From positions 1 to 8,158 of the forward strand of contig CACXCV010000057.1 of assembly GCA_902766215.1 (NCBI GenBank): a stretch of DNA of 8,158 nucleotides. Reading direction: 5' to 3'. Made by a program: the position numbers and the translations under genes. The stretch's first letter is position 1, and each line of letters opens with the position of its first letter. The stretch comes from Oscillospiraceae bacterium. GTDB taxonomy: Bacteria > Bacillota > Clostridia > Oscillospirales > Oscillospiraceae. The notes under the pieces were generated by a model that did no database searches, was not told the DNA's origin, and was given only the letters and a program-made list of their open reading frames with translations. Shown in pieces: positions 6,734 through 8,158 of this stretch.

Positions 6734-6750
6734 GATCCCCCTCCGGGATC
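6734..6750 (-). promoter_or_regulatory. Flippase ribosome binding site presented in a hairpin loop
   Basis: On the minus strand GATCCC (6750-6745), GGAGG (6744-6740) and GGGATC (6739-6734) follow one another, then GCC and the ATG at 6730. The two 6-nt arms are perfect reverse complements and the Shine-Dalgarno core forms the 5-nt loop, 9 nt from the start codon. An exposed loop could favour or gate ribosome binding. The function is inference; the pairing is directly visible. Confidence 0.55.
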
Positions 6751-6782
6751 AGCCTATGCGCCCAGCGGGGGAAAAAGACAGG

Positions 6783-7748
6783 CTAGTTTGTCTCCAGCGG
6801 GCGGCGGTCCAGATCCTGATAGGGATACAGCCGCGCGGCCTCGCCGTTGTGCAGGGACACGGTGCAGCGGTGGCGCTCCAGCAGCCGCACCAGCTGATAC
6901 ACGTCCACCCAGATTTCGCCGCTGCCGTCCTTCTGGCTTTCGTCAAAGATCAGCTGCAGGCCAAAGTGCAGGTGGACGACCTCAATGTTGTTGGTGTCCT
7001 CGGCGGTGGAATAGCCGGTGCGGCCCATATAGCCGATGACCTGCCCGGCCTGCACCTCGTCGCCCTCCCGCAGGCCCTCGGCATAGGGATGGCCCTTGCG
7101 CAGATGGGCATAGTACCAGTAGCGCAGCCCGTCATGGCTGCGGATGCCGACGCGCCAGCCGCCGTACTGGTTCCAGCCCAGGGCCTCGACCACGCCGCCT
7201 TCCACGGCGCAGATGGGCGAGCCGAGGCTGCCCAGCAGATCGTTGCCCAGGTGGGGGCGCGAATAGCCATAGCTCCGCCGCTGGCCAAAATCGTCATAGT
7301 GGGCGTACCAATAGCCCGCCGCCACGGGCGAGAAGGCCTTCAGCCCATAGCTGGGCCGCCACTGCCCGTCCACCTGCACGGCATAGCTGCCTGCCAGCCC
7401 GCCCAGCACCGCGCCATAGGCCTGCTGCCAGTATTGAAAATAGCGATACTGGCTGCCGAGAAACACCGACGGCGGGTCGTCCTGCCGCAGCTCGTCCGCG
7501 GCGGCGCGCACGGCCTTTGGCCCGAAGCGGCCGCTGCCCTGCCGGGTGGCGGCCAAAGCCAGTATGTCAATCCACGACAGCGGCTGCTCCTGCTCGCGGC
7601 TGCGCTGGTCTATCTCCAGCGCGGCGGACATGGCCTCGCAGCTGAGGTCAAAATCCACCCATTTGATATACTCACGTTCTTCGGCCCGCGCCGGGCCGGC
7701 CAGCGCCAGGCACAGCAGCAGGCACAGCGCCAGCTTGCATCGTCTCAT
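6783..7748 (-). CDS. Secreted M23 family (LytM-type) metallopeptidase
   Basis: M23 enzymes are zinc endopeptidases that cut cross-bridge or stem peptides of peptidoglycan outside the membrane. This 321-residue protein has a signal peptide at 1-22 (MRRCK, a Leu-rich core, then ARA before Glu). An N-terminal domain of about 130 residues (23-155) is followed by a complete catalytic domain. Zinc ligands and catalytic histidines are all present: His166 and Asp170 in HLGND, His215 in YYAHL, and His259 and His261 in the HLH motif. The enzyme should therefore be active, unlike degenerate LytM activators such as EnvC or NlpD. The N-terminal domain (EYIKWVDF...) resembles one I recall from clostridial M23 proteins of unknown role. 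ATG 7748 is chosen for its signal peptide and GAGGTG (7759-7754); the frame is open to 7982, but that part runs through the divergent promoter and gene. First gene of a likely operon with the flippase. Confidence 0.93.
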   Translation of the reverse strand: MRRCKLALCLLLCLALAGPARAEEREYIKWVDFDLSCEAMSAALEIDQRSREQEQPLSWIDILALAATRQGSGRFGPKAVRAAADELRQDDPPSVFLGSQYRYFQYWQQAYGAVLGGLAGSYAVQVDGQWRPSYGLKAFSPVAAGYWYAHYDDFGQRRSYGYSRPHLGNDLLGSLGSPICAVEGGVVEALGWNQYGGWRVGIRSHDGLRYWYYAHLRKGHPYAEGLREGDEVQAGQVIGYMGRTGYSTAEDTNNIEVVHLHFGLQLIFDESQKDGSGEIWVDVYQLVRLLERHRCTVSLHNGEAARLYPYQDLDRRPLETN

Positions 7749-7815
7749 ACCAACACCTCGGGCACAGTATGTCCCAAACGAGCGGCCCAATGCGGAAAGC
7801 GGCTGCCGGACCGGC

Positions 7816-7843
7816 TGCAAATGATTGCATTTTTGCTGCAAAA
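7816..7843. promoter_or_regulatory. Operator-like cluster of TGCAA/TTGCA words
   Basis: TGCAA (7816-7820) and TTGCA (7825-7829) form an inverted repeat with a 4-nt centre. TTTTGC-T-GCAAAA (7831-7843) is a perfect palindrome lying in the spacer between the -35 and -10 of the adjacent promoter, the classic place for a repressor site. The stretch is clearly more A/T-rich than its surroundings. No regulator can be named from the sequence. Confidence 0.4.
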
Positions 7844-7853
7844 CTGGTATACT
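7825..7853 (+). promoter_or_regulatory. Putative extended -10 promoter for the M50 protease gene
   Basis: The -10 box TATACT (7848-7853, 5 of 6) is preceded by TGG, giving an extended -10 element (TG-N). A -35-like TTGCAT (7825-7830) stands 17 nt upstream. Transcription would start near 7860, leaving a leader of about 34 nt before GTG 7894. It lies in the 145-nt divergent gap; I find no equally good promoter on the minus strand for the M23 gene. Confidence 0.55.
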
Positions 7854-7893
7854 GAAAAGACACCGGAGAGAGAACAGAAAGGGCGGCGACGGG

Positions 7894-8158
7894 GTGGAAG
7901 CAATCAAAGCATGGGTGCAGCAGCTGCAGCTGGGAAACCTGGCCGACACGCTGGTTGTGGTTCTGGCCAGCCTGCTGTGCATTACATTTCACGAAACCAG
8001 CCATGGCTTTGTCGCCTGGAAGCTGGGCGACCCCACGGCCAAGGAGGCGGGGCGGCTGACGCTCAACCCCATCCGGCACGTGGATCCGTTCGGCCTGCTG
8101 ATGATGGCGCTGTTTCACTTTGGCTGGGCCAAGCCCGTGCCGGTGAACATGTACCGCC
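7894..8158 (+). CDS. M50 family site-2-type membrane zinc protease, N-terminal part
   Basis: The frame runs from GTG 7894 past the window end (88 codons visible). After a short amphipathic N-terminus (residues 1-15), a membrane helix at about 17-38 carries the zinc-binding HETSH motif (His33, Glu34, His37). The segment LGDPTAKEAGRLTLNP..HVDPFG and then GWAKPVPVN follow; these are hallmarks of the compact M50 subgroup found in many Firmicutes (YwhC-like). Such proteases cut substrates within the membrane, often to release regulators, but the substrates of this subgroup are mostly unknown. In Clostridia this gene often precedes scpA/scpB, which could lie beyond the edge; that is from memory and not visible here. 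The start is not certain: AAAGGG at 7878-7883 is 10 nt away, a long spacing, and GTG 7915 is the next in-frame option. ATG 7911 is out of frame. Confidence 0.9.
   Translation, partial: MEAIKAWVQQLQLGNLADTLVVVLASLLCITFHETSHGFVAWKLGDPTAKEAGRLTLNPIRHVDPFGLLMMALFHFGWAKPVPVNMYR

Noticed and set aside
5591..7039. Plus-strand open frame of 482 codons over the flippase and M23 genes
   Set aside because: It is His/Gln/Gly/Ala-rich shadow coding, crosses two real genes and their intergenic gap, and lacks membrane segments or motifs.
7749..7800. Minus-strand promoter for the M23 gene using CATACT near the start
   Set aside because: The -10 match is 4 of 6 and no acceptable -35 lies at the right distance.
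7749..7982. N-terminal extension of the M23 peptidase to 7982
   Set aside because: It would run through the divergent promoter and the M50 coding region and bury the signal peptide; ATG 7748 has its own ribosome binding site.

Overview
The window is a GC-rich bacterial chromosome segment that holds the 3' part of a division and cell-wall (dcw) cluster, followed by an envelope-related accessory block. The protein sequences look like those of a GC-rich member of class Clostridia, most likely order Oscillospirales (Ruminococcaceae/Butyricicoccaceae-like). Reasons are the order ftsW-murG-murA-ftsQ-ftsZ, strong AGGAGG-type ribosome binding sites, the SpoVB-like flippase and the clostridial-type M23 and M50 peptidases. 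This assignment is by eye and is not certain at genus level.

Positions 1-5049 (+ strand): the C-terminal part of ftsW (cut by the window edge), murG, murA, ftsQ/divIB and ftsZ. Together they make the septal wall. MurA commits UDP-GlcNAc to peptidoglycan synthesis, MurG completes lipid II, FtsW polymerises glycan at the septum, FtsQ/DivIB is a scaffold of the divisome and FtsZ is the cytoskeletal ring. murB is not between murG and ftsQ, and ftsA is not in front of ftsZ. A consensus-like promoter lies inside the last codons of murA and a hairpin leader precedes ftsQ, so ftsQ-ftsZ may have their own transcription start. A strong intrinsic terminator (about 5079-5114) ends the cluster.

Positions 5115-5215: a short GC-rich intergenic stretch with a 19-bp direct repeat in two copies, each folding into a stem-loop. 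It lies between the convergent ftsZ and flippase genes.

Positions 5216-7748 (- strand): a probable two-gene operon. A secreted M23 (LytM-type) metallopeptidase with a complete set of zinc ligands is followed by a SpoVB/MOP-type lipid-linked oligosaccharide flippase. The flippase ribosome binding site lies in the loop of a small hairpin.

Positions 7749-7893: a divergent regulatory region with an extended -10 promoter and a cluster of TGCAA/TTGCA words, including a palindrome between -35 and -10. It reads into a partial M50 (site-2 type) membrane protease from 7894 to the window end.

No tRNA, rRNA, CRISPR array, insertion sequence or phage gene was seen. The most interesting points are the altered T7 loop of FtsZ (His replacing a near-universal Asn, plus two extra residues), its atypical C-terminal peptide in a cluster lacking ftsA, the promoter written into the end of murA, and the hairpins next to ribosome binding sites.
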